Source of the DNA: Natrialbaceae archaeon Tc-Br11_E2g1
Lineage (GTDB): Archaea; Halobacteriota; Halobacteria; Halobacteriales; Natrialbaceae
NCBI GenBank assembly: GCA_001564255.1
Contig: LKNC01000124.1
Coordinates: forward strand, 1 to 7,998
DNA length: 7,998 bases
Direction of reading: 5' to 3'
In this document: in pieces, positions 1-6,110 of the stretch
Numbering within the stretch: position 1 is the first letter of the stretch
Layout of the letters: each line of letters opens with the position of its first letter
Made by a program: the position numbers and the translations under genes
The notes under the pieces: model-generated
The model's input: only the letters and a program-made list of their open reading frames with translations
Databases searched by the model: none
What the model was told of the DNA's origin: nothing

Positions 1-1
1 A

Positions 2-316
2 GCACAACCCGACGTCCTCGACGGGATCGTCGACTGGCGAGCGGATGGGGACGCCTCACGAGCCGGCTGGGAGTCACAGATCGCCGCCCTCGAGGGCTTC
101 GACGCGACCGACTGGGGATACGAGGTCACCCAGCCCACACTGCTCGTCCACGGGACCGCCGACGAGTGTGTCCCCCTCGAGTCGGCCCGGGACCTCGAGG
201 CGACCCTTCCACGTGGGGACCTCGAGACCCTCGAGGCCGGCCACCTCGCGTTCGTCGAACGCTCGCGAACGGTGAACGACCGCCTCGTCGGCTTCCTCGA
301 GGAACGTGACGGTTGA
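2..316 (+). CDS. Alpha/beta hydrolase, C-terminal part (5' end outside window)
   Basis: Open from the window edge to TGA at 314-316, giving 104 visible residues. The end has the usual layout of the last third of an alpha/beta hydrolase. A beta strand leads into PTLLVHGTADECVP (visible residues 45-58), where D54 fits the acidic member of the catalytic triad. A short helix, SARDLEATLP, follows, then LEAGHLAFVER, where H81 fits the catalytic histidine. The final helix (VNDRLVGFLEE) is a typical family ending. The nucleophile serine would lie upstream and is not visible, so the substrate (esterase, lipase-like, dienelactone or peptidase type) cannot be told. No signal peptide or membrane segment is seen in this part. 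The gene converges with hef across a 71-nt spacer. The family call is firm; the specific activity is unknown. Confidence 0.85.
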   Translation, partial: AQPDVLDGIVDWRADGDASRAGWESQIAALEGFDATDWGYEVTQPTLLVHGTADECVPLESARDLEATLPRGDLETLEAGHLAFVERSRTVNDRLVGFLEERDG

Positions 317-350
317 ACCTGCCGGACGTACGCCGTGAACGATGTAGCCG

Positions 351-380
351 GGACGGGGTGGCGATCGCACGGCGCCGTCC
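351..380. repeat. Imperfect inverted repeat between convergent genes, possible terminator hairpin
   Basis: GGACGG (351-356) is the reverse complement of CCGTCC (375-380). Inside it lie two adjacent perfect palindromes, GCGATCGC (361-368) and ACGGCGCCGT (369-378), so alternative foldings exist. It sits in the 71-nt spacer between the hydrolase stop and the hef stop, where transcription from both sides should end. There is no T-tract on either strand, and T-tracts are the main archaeal termination signal, so a terminator role is only inferred. It could be chance in such GC-rich DNA. Confidence 0.3.
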
Positions 381-387
381 GATACCG

Positions 388-2832
388 TCAGCCCGTGTAG
401 TCGCTCCCGACGACTTCCCTGATCCGTTCGGCCGTCACCGCCCCGACGCCGTCTGCGTTCTGGAGTTCCTCCTCGCTCGCGATCATTACCGCCTCCACAC
501 TGCCGAACTCCTCGAGTAACGACCTCGCGGTCACGGGGCCGATCTCGGCGATCGAGGAGACGACGTACTCCTGTTGTTCCCCGAGGGTCTTCGTTCCCTT
601 CTCGCCGTGGACCGAGACGGTCCGACTCGAGGTTCGCTGTTCTCGCCGCGCGATCACCGCGAGCAGTTCGGTCGTGTCGGCCTCGCTTTCGGTCCGGAGG
701 ACGCTCGCCCCGAAGTCGACGGCGAGACTCGAGAGCGCCCCGCGGATCGCGTTCGGGTGGACATCGCGTTGTTCGTAGACGCCCTCGCCCTCGACGATCA
801 CGATCGGCCGGGAGTAGTGTCGGGCCATCGCGCCGACCTGCTCGAACGCCGACCGATCCCCGCCGACGAGCGAATCGACGAAGTCCGCGGCGGACTTGCG
901 CTCGACGACCACGCGATCCGAGAGCACGTAGTCGCCGACTGCGAGGGTCTCGAGGCGGACCTCGAGGTCGTTCGCCCTCGAGAGCTCCCTGGGAACGGAA
1001 GAATCCATCTCCCGCTGGTCGGCGACGATCTCGATCGTCCCCGCCTCTTCGTCGGGTGTCGGTGGGTCGACGGTGTCGCGTTCGTCGACGTCTTCGACGT
1101 CATCGTCAGCGTCGTCGGAGCCAGCCCCGACGTCGGCGAACTCCTCGAGGCCGGGCTGTCCCGCAACCCCTTCGGTTCCACTCGAGACCGCGCCGCTGTC
1201 TCCGGGTTTCTCGGTCCCACGGTTCACTTTCGCCCCGCTCTCGAACGCCGAGAGCGACTGCTGGCTGTCGTCGAGTTCCTCCTCGATTTCCTCGGCGACG
1301 CCTTTCAGCTGGCGCAGTTCCGACTCCATCTCTTTCTCGCGTCGCCGGGAGATCCAGAAGTACGCCTCGTCGCGGGTGTCCTCGGCGAGCAAGACGACGA
1401 CTCGGCCTTTCGACTGTCGGCCCGTCCGCCCTTTCCGCTGGATCGAACGGATCGCCGTCGGGACGGGTTCATAAAAGAGGACGAGGTCGACCTCGGGGAC
1501 GTCCAGACCCTCCTCGGCGACCGACGTGGAGACGAGTACCTCGAACTCCCCGGCCCGGAAGTCATCGAGGACTTCCTGCTGTTGTTTCTGGGTCATCCCG
1601 TCCGATCCGTCGCGGTCCCCCTGGCCGACGAAACGCCGGACGTCGACACTGTCCTCGAGGAACTCGGTCAGCGCCTCGGCCGTATCCCGTGACTCGGTGA
1701 AGACGATCACCCGCTGCCCGCCCTCTAATCCGAGCGTCTCGGCCAGCAGCATTCGCGTCTTGCGATACTTGGGGTGGAGCTGGTCGAACGACTCCGATTT
1801 TCGCATCGCCTCCCGGACTCGTGGATCGGATATCATCCGCTGGCTCGCTTTCGAGGCCCCCGACGTGCGGGCCTGGTTGCGCTGGCGCTCGAAGTACCGC
1901 CGGAGGGCCTCGACGCTTTGGGTCTCGACTAAGCTAACCGCCTGACGGAGTTTCATCACCTCCGCGTGGATCGACATCCCCTCGTAGCCTTTCGACTGAT
2001 CGTTGCCGATCAGCCCTTGGAGCTGGGCGCGCATCCTGTTGAGTTCCTTTTGGGACTGATCCGGCTGGACCGAGTCGGCGATCCCGAGTTCCTTGAGCTT
2101 CTCGAGGCGCTCTGTGATAACCTCGTTTAGCAGATCCCGGATCGCTATGACCTCCTCGGGTAACTCGATGCGTTCCCACTCGAGGTCGGTCTCGTGGGTG
2201 AACTCCGCGACGTCTGCATCCTCCTCGGTCATCACCTCGACCTCGCGGATGCCGAGGTTCTCACAGACCTCGAGGATGGCCTCCTCGTCGCCCCCCGGCG
2301 AGGCCGACATGCCAGTCACGAGCGGCTCCGTCGCGTCGGCGTGGTACCGTTCTGCGATGTAGTTGTAGGCGTAGTCGCCGGTGGCTCGATGACACTCGTC
2401 GAAGGTGAGATGGGTGACGTCGGCGAGAGAAATACGGGTGCCCACGAGGTCGTTCTCGATGACCTGCGGAGTGGCCATCACGACCGTCGCGTCCGCCCAC
2501 AGCGCCGCCCGGTCGTCGGGGCTGACGTCGCCCGTGAAGACGACGATTTCCTCCTCGGGTATCCGGAGGGCCTCCCGGTAGAACTCGGCGTGTTGCTGGA
2601 CGAGGGGTTTGGTCGGTGCGAGCATCAGCGATTTCCCGCCCACTTCCTCGAGCCTGCGGGCCGTCACGAGCAGGCTCACCGTCGTCTTGCCGAGGCCGGT
2701 GGGCAGACAGACGAGGGTGTGGTCGTTCGCCGCCGTTCCCGCCAGTTTGAGCTGGTAGAGGCGTCGCTCGAGGAAGTCGGACTCGAGGAGCGGATGCTCG
2801 ATCGAGGGGACGTCCTCGTCCGTCGTAGCCAT
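388..2832 (-). CDS. hef: Hef-type ATP-dependent helicase/XPF-family nuclease (archaeal FANCM/XPF homologue)
   Basis: An 814-aa protein that in known archaea acts on stalled replication forks and branched DNA, with an ATP-driven helicase joined to a structure-specific nuclease. The SF2 helicase fills residues 1 to about 515: PTGLGKT at 44-50 (Walker A), DECH at 145-148, SAS within TGMSASP (173-179), and QRKGRTGRQ at 465-473 (motif VI). A helical insert at about 225-345 between the RecA-like lobes is typical of Hef/FANCM. An acidic, low-complexity linker follows (about 531-600). The ERCC4/XPF nuclease is at about 600-735, with GD at 633-634, ERK at 644-646 and D650, the GDXnERKX3D active site. 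Tandem helix-hairpin-helix motifs close it (IAEIGPVTA, DGVGAVTAER; about 758-808). All key residues are present, so it should be active. The ATG at 2832 was chosen because the helicase begins right after it and an AT box lies 27-30 nt upstream; the frame stays open further upstream, but that part opposes the TspO gene. Divergent from the TspO gene. Confidence 0.97.
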   Translation of the reverse strand: MATTDEDVPSIEHPLLESDFLERRLYQLKLAGTAANDHTLVCLPTGLGKTTVSLLVTARRLEEVGGKSLMLAPTKPLVQQHAEFYREALRIPEEEIVVFTGDVSPDDRAALWADATVVMATPQVIENDLVGTRISLADVTHLTFDECHRATGDYAYNYIAERYHADATEPLVTGMSASPGGDEEAILEVCENLGIREVEVMTEEDADVAEFTHETDLEWERIELPEEVIAIRDLLNEVITERLEKLKELGIADSVQPDQSQKELNRMRAQLQGLIGNDQSKGYEGMSIHAEVMKLRQAVSLVETQSVEALRRYFERQRNQARTSGASKASQRMISDPRVREAMRKSESFDQLHPKYRKTRMLLAETLGLEGGQRVIVFTESRDTAEALTEFLEDSVDVRRFVGQGDRDGSDGMTQKQQQEVLDDFRAGEFEVLVSTSVAEEGLDVPEVDLVLFYEPVPTAIRSIQRKGRTGRQSKGRVVVLLAEDTRDEAYFWISRRREKEMESELRQLKGVAEEIEEELDDSQQSLSAFESGAKVNRGTEKPGDSGAVSSGTEGVAGQPGLEEFADVGAGSDDADDDVEDVDERDTVDPPTPDEEAGTIEIVADQREMDSSVPRELSRANDLEVRLETLAVGDYVLSDRVVVERKSAADFVDSLVGGDRSAFEQVGAMARHYSRPIVIVEGEGVYEQRDVHPNAIRGALSSLAVDFGASVLRTESEADTTELLAVIARREQRTSSRTVSVHGEKGTKTLGEQQEYVVSSIAEIGPVTARSLLEEFGSVEAVMIASEEELQNADGVGAVTAERIREVVGSDYTG

Positions 2833-2856
2833 TTGTCCGTGGTTCGGTGCCGTCTC

Positions 2857-2864
2857 GGTTAAGG
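2857..2864 (-). promoter_or_regulatory. Probable TATA-like element of hef
   Basis: On the minus strand the sequence reads CCTTAACC, with TTAA at 2859-2862. This is 27-30 nt before the hef ATG at 2832, the spacing expected when transcription starts at or next to the start codon, which is common in haloarchaea. No Shine-Dalgarno-like GGAGG lies near the ATG, which agrees with a leaderless mRNA. Assigned from position and AT content only. Confidence 0.5.
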
Positions 2865-2878
2865 ATTCGCGTACCGCG

Positions 2879-2890
2879 GTGAAAGTGAAA
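2879..2890 (+). repeat. Tandem GTGAAA repeat between the hef and TspO promoters
   Basis: Two exact copies of GTGAAA in tandem, directly after the 8-bp palindrome ACCGCGGT (2873-2880). They lie between the AT box of hef and the AT box of the TspO gene. The purine-rich patch could serve as an upstream promoter element or a regulator site for either gene. No known operator is recognised here. Confidence 0.35.
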
Positions 2891-2901
2891 CGGTGGGGGC
2901 A

Positions 2902-2908
2902 GTTTATC
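2902..2908 (+). promoter_or_regulatory. Probable TATA-like element of the TspO gene
   Basis: GTTTATC with TTTAT at 2903-2907, about 25-29 nt before the ATG at 2932. The spacing fits a leaderless transcript and supports 2932 over the in-frame GTG at 2893, which lies upstream of this box and would then not be transcribed. Confidence 0.55.
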
Positions 2909-2931
2909 CCGCTCCGTCGACTACTCCTCGT

Positions 2932-3432
2932 ATGGAGAATTCGGCCGCCACTCGCCGGCTTCCCGACGGCGACTCGATCCTCGCCGCGATCGGGTTCGTC
3001 CTTCTGATCAACGTCGTCGGCGGCCTCCCGGGACTCCTCTCGAGTCCCGACAGCGCGTGGTTTCGCGCCCTCGAGAAACCCGCCGTCTACCCACCCGAGA
3101 TCGCGTTTCCGATCGTCTGGACCGCACTCTTTACCCTGATGGGCGTCGCGCTGTGGCTCGTCTGGCGGGCCGACGCCCCGGCCCGACGGCTCGCGCTCGG
3201 CCTGTTCGCCCTCCAGATGGTGTTCAACGTCGCCTGGACGCCCACCTTCTTCGCCCTCGAGGAGTTGTTCCTCGGCCTGGTCGTCATCGTCGCCCTGTGG
3301 GGGCTCGTCGTTGCCACCATCGTCGCGTTCAATCGGGTAGACAGGCGGGCGGCGGGTCTCCTCGTCCCCTACCTCGCCTGGATCACGTTCGCAGCCGTCC
3401 TCAATTTCGAACTCTGGCGGCTGAACGCCTGA
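2932..3432 (+). CDS. tspO: TspO/MBR (CrtK)-family tryptophan-rich sensory membrane protein
   Basis: A 166-aa protein, the usual length for the TspO/peripheral benzodiazepine receptor family. These five-helix membrane proteins bind porphyrins and related ligands and in several bacteria link light, oxygen or stress to pigment metabolism. The signature is clear: W43 to P55 (WFRALEKPAVYPP), then a helix running through W63 to GVALW, NVAWTPTFF at 99-107, and PYLAW with FAAVLNFELW at 146-162. Five hydrophobic segments can be placed at about 15-36, 58-78, 86-106, 111-133 and 143-160. The ligand in haloarchaea is not established. It is transcribed divergently from hef across 99 nt and ends 4 nt from the convergent HTTM gene, so it is probably a single-gene unit. 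An in-frame GTG at 2893 would add 13 residues not needed by the family. Confidence 0.92.
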   Translation: MENSAATRRLPDGDSILAAIGFVLLINVVGGLPGLLSSPDSAWFRALEKPAVYPPEIAFPIVWTALFTLMGVALWLVWRADAPARRLALGLFALQMVFNVAWTPTFFALEELFLGLVVIVALWGLVVATIVAFNRVDRRAAGLLVPYLAWITFAAVLNFELWRLNA

Positions 3433-3436
3433 CCCG

Positions 3437-5110
3437 TCACTCCGGCGGGTCGATCTCCCTTGGCTCCCTGTCCCCACAGCCGTGTCTGTAAATCTCCGTG
3501 TAGGACCGTTCGCGCTCGTCCGGCGAGTGCAGCGTCTCGAGGGTCACGTCCTCGCCGACCATGTACATGTTGAGGTAAGCGAGGTCGTCGTCGTGGTCGG
3601 CCGACCACTCCGCACAGACGTGTTCGGCGAGGGTCGGGGCGAGATCGTTCCCGTGGCCGCCACGGCGGACGCTGTTCATGTAGAACCGTTCCCGGTAGGT
3701 GCCGTACTGTTTCTGTAACTGGTCGCCGGGGCGGTCGTAGGTAAGTTCCCGGTCGTTCCAGACGTCCAGACGTTCCCCGCTCTCGGTTTCGGCCGCGAAG
3801 ACGTAGTAACGGTCTTGCGTTCGAGGATCGGGGCCGGCGAAGACGCCCCAGCCGATCGGCTGGTCGACGCCGAAGTAGCCCGCCGTCGAGTAGATTTCGC
3901 CCACGCCAGTGGTCTCCTCCAGGGTCCCCTCTATCGTCACCTCGACCCGTTCCTCGAGCGGCCGGTCGTCGTCCCCGTCGATCACAGCGCCGCCGACGTT
4001 GACGGCCACTGCGGCGGCGACCACGAGTATGGCGACGACGAGGAGTCCGAAGGCGACGTTGTACCCGCCACTCCGGAGGGCCACCGCCCGTTCGGAGTCG
4101 AGGCGGTACTCCGGGAGGACCCTCGTGACCGCCTCGAGTCGGTCCCGCGTTCGCTCGTAGCCGCCGACGACGTCGACCCCGGCGGCGGTGAGCAGTCGCT
4201 TCGTGTCCTCCCAGACGGGCGTCTGCACGAACAAGAGCAGTCCCGCGAAGGCGACGTAGGCGAACGCGCCGATGCGGACGGTCAGCGCGAACGCGGCGTG
4301 GCCGCCGAAAAAGAGCCCGGCGAACGCGGCCCGTGGCCACCCCCGGAGGAGTAACAGGAGTGGCGAGCCCACGAGCAGGTAAAACCACAGCAGGCTGCCG
4401 AACTCGAGTGCCGTCGGGAACCCGCTGACGAAGTCGCCGAGCAGGAAGGTGATTTCGTCCATCGCGAGGACCTGTGGTGCTGCGTCCCCGCTCGTCCAGA
4501 CGTCCGAGCGGGATTTGATCAGCCCGTTGGTGAAGTACATGTAGATCATCTGGCCGAGAATGAGGGCGGTGGCGATACCCGCGACCGCGGTGCGTGGCGT
4601 GCGATCCCGGGAGAGGGCGTCGATCGACCAGCGTTCGCCAAGCGGGAGGAAGATCGCCCAGAACAACAAGAACCGAAACAGGGTGTCGGCGTAGCTCAGG
4701 ACGAAGGGGTTGTGGTGGTCGAGTGAGATGACCAGAAGGAAAGAGACGACGGTCGCGACCCGCGTCTTGTAGCCGACGATAAGCTGGAGGGCGACGAGCC
4801 CCTGGAAGAGAAAAAGCGCCACGATGAGCGTCGTACTCGTCGTCAGGTGATAGACGGAAAAACCCGAACTGAGTTCCATCGCGAGTGCTCGCGGGACGAC
4901 CCCCTCGTCGGTGTAAAAGAACGTGAAGTTCCGGGAACGCAACAGCAAGTCGGCGGCGATGAGTAACCCGGCCAGGATGCGAAAGGCTGCGAGCGCTCGC
5001 GTGTCGATCCGGACACACTCGCGCAGGTAGCTTCCAAACCTGGCGACCGGCCTGGGGACGCCGGGACGCGTCGTGTATCCCATCTGCCAGTCCGGACTCG
5101 GCCGAGCCAT
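3437..5110 (-). CDS. HTTM-domain integral membrane protein (vitamin K-dependent carboxylase-related membrane domain)
   Basis: A 557-aa membrane protein. Residues about 35-300 match the HTTM domain, related to the membrane part of vitamin K-dependent gamma-carboxylase: RIDTRALAAFRI at the first helix, FYTDEGVVPRA after it, then HHNPFVLSYADTLFR and FLPLGERWSID (154-164). About eight hydrophobic segments fall in this domain and a ninth at about 350-372. A basic N-terminus and basic loops at 113-118, 160-173, 256-260 and 303-348 put the N-terminus inside and the acidic tail (373-557) outside. The tail holds C499 and C545. Its role is unknown for haloarchaea; the carboxylase reaction should not be assumed. 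The ATG at 5110 was chosen because the longer open frame runs into the divergent ABC gene. A second candidate is Met10 at 5083, with an AT-rich patch (5111-5120) about 30 nt upstream. Confidence 0.85.
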   Translation of the reverse strand: MARPSPDWQMGYTTRPGVPRPVARFGSYLRECVRIDTRALAAFRILAGLLIAADLLLRSRNFTFFYTDEGVVPRALAMELSSGFSVYHLTTSTTLIVALFLFQGLVALQLIVGYKTRVATVVSFLLVISLDHHNPFVLSYADTLFRFLLFWAIFLPLGERWSIDALSRDRTPRTAVAGIATALILGQMIYMYFTNGLIKSRSDVWTSGDAAPQVLAMDEITFLLGDFVSGFPTALEFGSLLWFYLLVGSPLLLLLRGWPRAAFAGLFFGGHAAFALTVRIGAFAYVAFAGLLLFVQTPVWEDTKRLLTAAGVDVVGGYERTRDRLEAVTRVLPEYRLDSERAVALRSGGYNVAFGLLVVAILVVAAAVAVNVGGAVIDGDDDRPLEERVEVTIEGTLEETTGVGEIYSTAGYFGVDQPIGWGVFAGPDPRTQDRYYVFAAETESGERLDVWNDRELTYDRPGDQLQKQYGTYRERFYMNSVRRGGHGNDLAPTLAEHVCAEWSADHDDDLAYLNMYMVGEDVTLETLHSPDERERSYTEIYRHGCGDREPREIDPPE

Positions 5111-5174
5111 ATAGCTATTACTCCCCTCCAAACCGATCAAAAGAATAATACGTTCGTTCGTCGAGGTCGATCGT
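5111..5174. promoter_or_regulatory. Compact divergent promoter region of the HTTM gene and the ABC operon
   Basis: Only 64 nt separate the two divergent start codons. The main AT-rich core, AAAAGAATAATA, is at 5139-5150. Its centre is about 30 nt from the ABC ATPase ATG (5175), ideal for a leaderless plus-strand transcript, and about 35 nt from the HTTM ATG (5110). A second AT-rich patch, ATAGCTATTA (5111-5120), touches the HTTM start and could instead drive a start at 5083. Between them the minus strand reads GGAGGGGAG (5129 down to 5121), a Shine-Dalgarno-like stretch about 10 nt from the HTTM ATG. It works only if transcription starts upstream of it. Promoter calls are by position only. 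Confidence 0.5.
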
Positions 5175-6110
5175 ATGGCCGCGATCGAACTCCGCGGCGT
5201 GACCAAACGCTACGAGCGGGTCGGCTTCCTCGGGAGTCGATCGGTCACAGCCCTCCACGACCTCGATCTCACCGTTCGCTCCGGCGAGATCTTCGGATTC
5301 CTCGGCCCCAACGGCGCGGGGAAATCGACGACGATCGATATCCTGCTCGATTATACCGCCCCGACGTCGGGCTCGGTTTCCGTCCTCGGACGCGACGTCG
5401 CGACCGAGAGTACCGCCGTCCGCGAGCGCGTCGGCGTCCTCCCCGACGGCTACGGGCCGATCGGCGAGCGTACTGGCCGCGAACACGTCGAGTTCGCCAT
5501 CGAGGCGAACGGTGCCGACGACGACCCCGAGGAACTCATAGAACGCGTCGGTATGTGCGGTCCCGACGCCTATCCCGTCGCCGAGTACTCGAAAGGGATG
5601 GCCCAGCGGCTCATGCTCGCGGTGGCACTCGTGGGCGAACCCGACCTGCTCGTCCTCGACGAACCCACGACGGGACTCGACCCCAACGGCGCACGAACCA
5701 TGCGCCGGATCGTCCGCGAGGAAAACGACCGCGGGGCGACCGTCTTCTTCTCGAGTCACATCATGGAACAGGTCGAGGCCGTCTGTGACCGGGTCGCCAT
5801 CGTAGACGGCGGTGAACTCGTCACCGTCGACACGATCGACGCCCTGCGTGACTCGACGGACGAGACCGCCACCGTCACCCTCGAGCTCTCGGCGGTTCCC
5901 GAGGGCGTCCTCGAGTCCGTTCGCGCCCTCGAGGGCGTCTCCGGCGTCAGAGCCGACGGGACGACCGTCGTCGTCGCCTGTGCGGACGCCACGAAGGCGG
6001 CGGTCGTCGCGACCGTCTACGACTCCGGGGCCGAGGTCACGGACGTCACGACCAGCGAGACCTCACTCGAGGAGCTCTTCGAGCGCTACACGCGGGGTGT
6101 CGCTCAATGA
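5175..6110 (+). CDS. ABC transporter ATP-binding protein (ABC-2 / NosF-CcmA-like type)
   Basis: A 311-aa cytoplasmic ATPase expected to power the membrane protein encoded next to it. The motifs are in order: GPNGAGKST at 44-52 (Walker A), a YSKGMAQR signature at 138-145, LLVLDEP at 158-164 (Walker B), the D-loop GLDP at 167-170 and the switch histidine in FSSH at 192-195. At the Q-loop position the sequence is GVLPDGYG, with D91 where many ABC ATPases have Gln. A C-terminal extension of about 80 residues (230-311) follows, ending in SLEELFERYT, typical of drug/ABC-2 exporter ATPases. The start codon matches the first family residues (AIELRGVTKRYE), and an AT box lies about 30 nt before it. 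Its stop overlaps the permease start. The substrate is unknown: no nos, copper or antibiotic genes are next to it. Confidence 0.95.
   Translation: MAAIELRGVTKRYERVGFLGSRSVTALHDLDLTVRSGEIFGFLGPNGAGKSTTIDILLDYTAPTSGSVSVLGRDVATESTAVRERVGVLPDGYGPIGERTGREHVEFAIEANGADDDPEELIERVGMCGPDAYPVAEYSKGMAQRLMLAVALVGEPDLLVLDEPTTGLDPNGARTMRRIVREENDRGATVFFSSHIMEQVEAVCDRVAIVDGGELVTVDTIDALRDSTDETATVTLELSAVPEGVLESVRALEGVSGVRADGTTVVVACADATKAAVVATVYDSGAEVTDVTTSETSLEELFERYTRGVAQ

Noticed and set aside
574..1692. A 372-aa plus-strand open frame opposite hef.
   Set aside because: Antisense shadow typical of high-GC coding DNA; hef has all its motifs in the minus frame.
2893..2931. In-frame GTG upstream of the TspO ATG as an alternative start.
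   Set aside because: The TATA-like box (2903-2907) lies downstream of this GTG and is spaced for a start at 2932; the extra 13 residues are not part of the family.
2833..3477. The hef reading frame stays open about 215 codons upstream of the chosen ATG.
   Set aside because: This part lies antisense to the well-supported TspO gene, has no helicase-family similarity and is low-complexity Gly/Asp/Glu/Arg sequence, as expected opposite a GC-rich gene. The helicase begins right after 2832, where an AT box is well placed.
3369..5018. A 549-aa open frame on the minus strand, overlapping the HTTM gene in another frame.
   Set aside because: Arg/Pro-rich translation with no domain; it is a frame shadow of the HTTM gene, which has clear membrane segments and motifs.
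3437..5110. HTTM protein as an active gamma-glutamyl carboxylase.
   Set aside because: Only the membrane domain resemblance is visible; there is no evidence of the carboxylase catalytic region or of a substrate, so the reaction is not claimed.
5111..5206. Longer start for the HTTM protein at 5206.
   Set aside because: It would overlap the divergent ABC ATPase gene and the promoter spacer, and the added residues show no family similarity.
5118..5759. A 213-aa minus-strand open frame opposite the ABC ATPase.
   Set aside because: Antisense to a gene with intact Walker, signature and switch motifs, and it would block the divergent promoter region.
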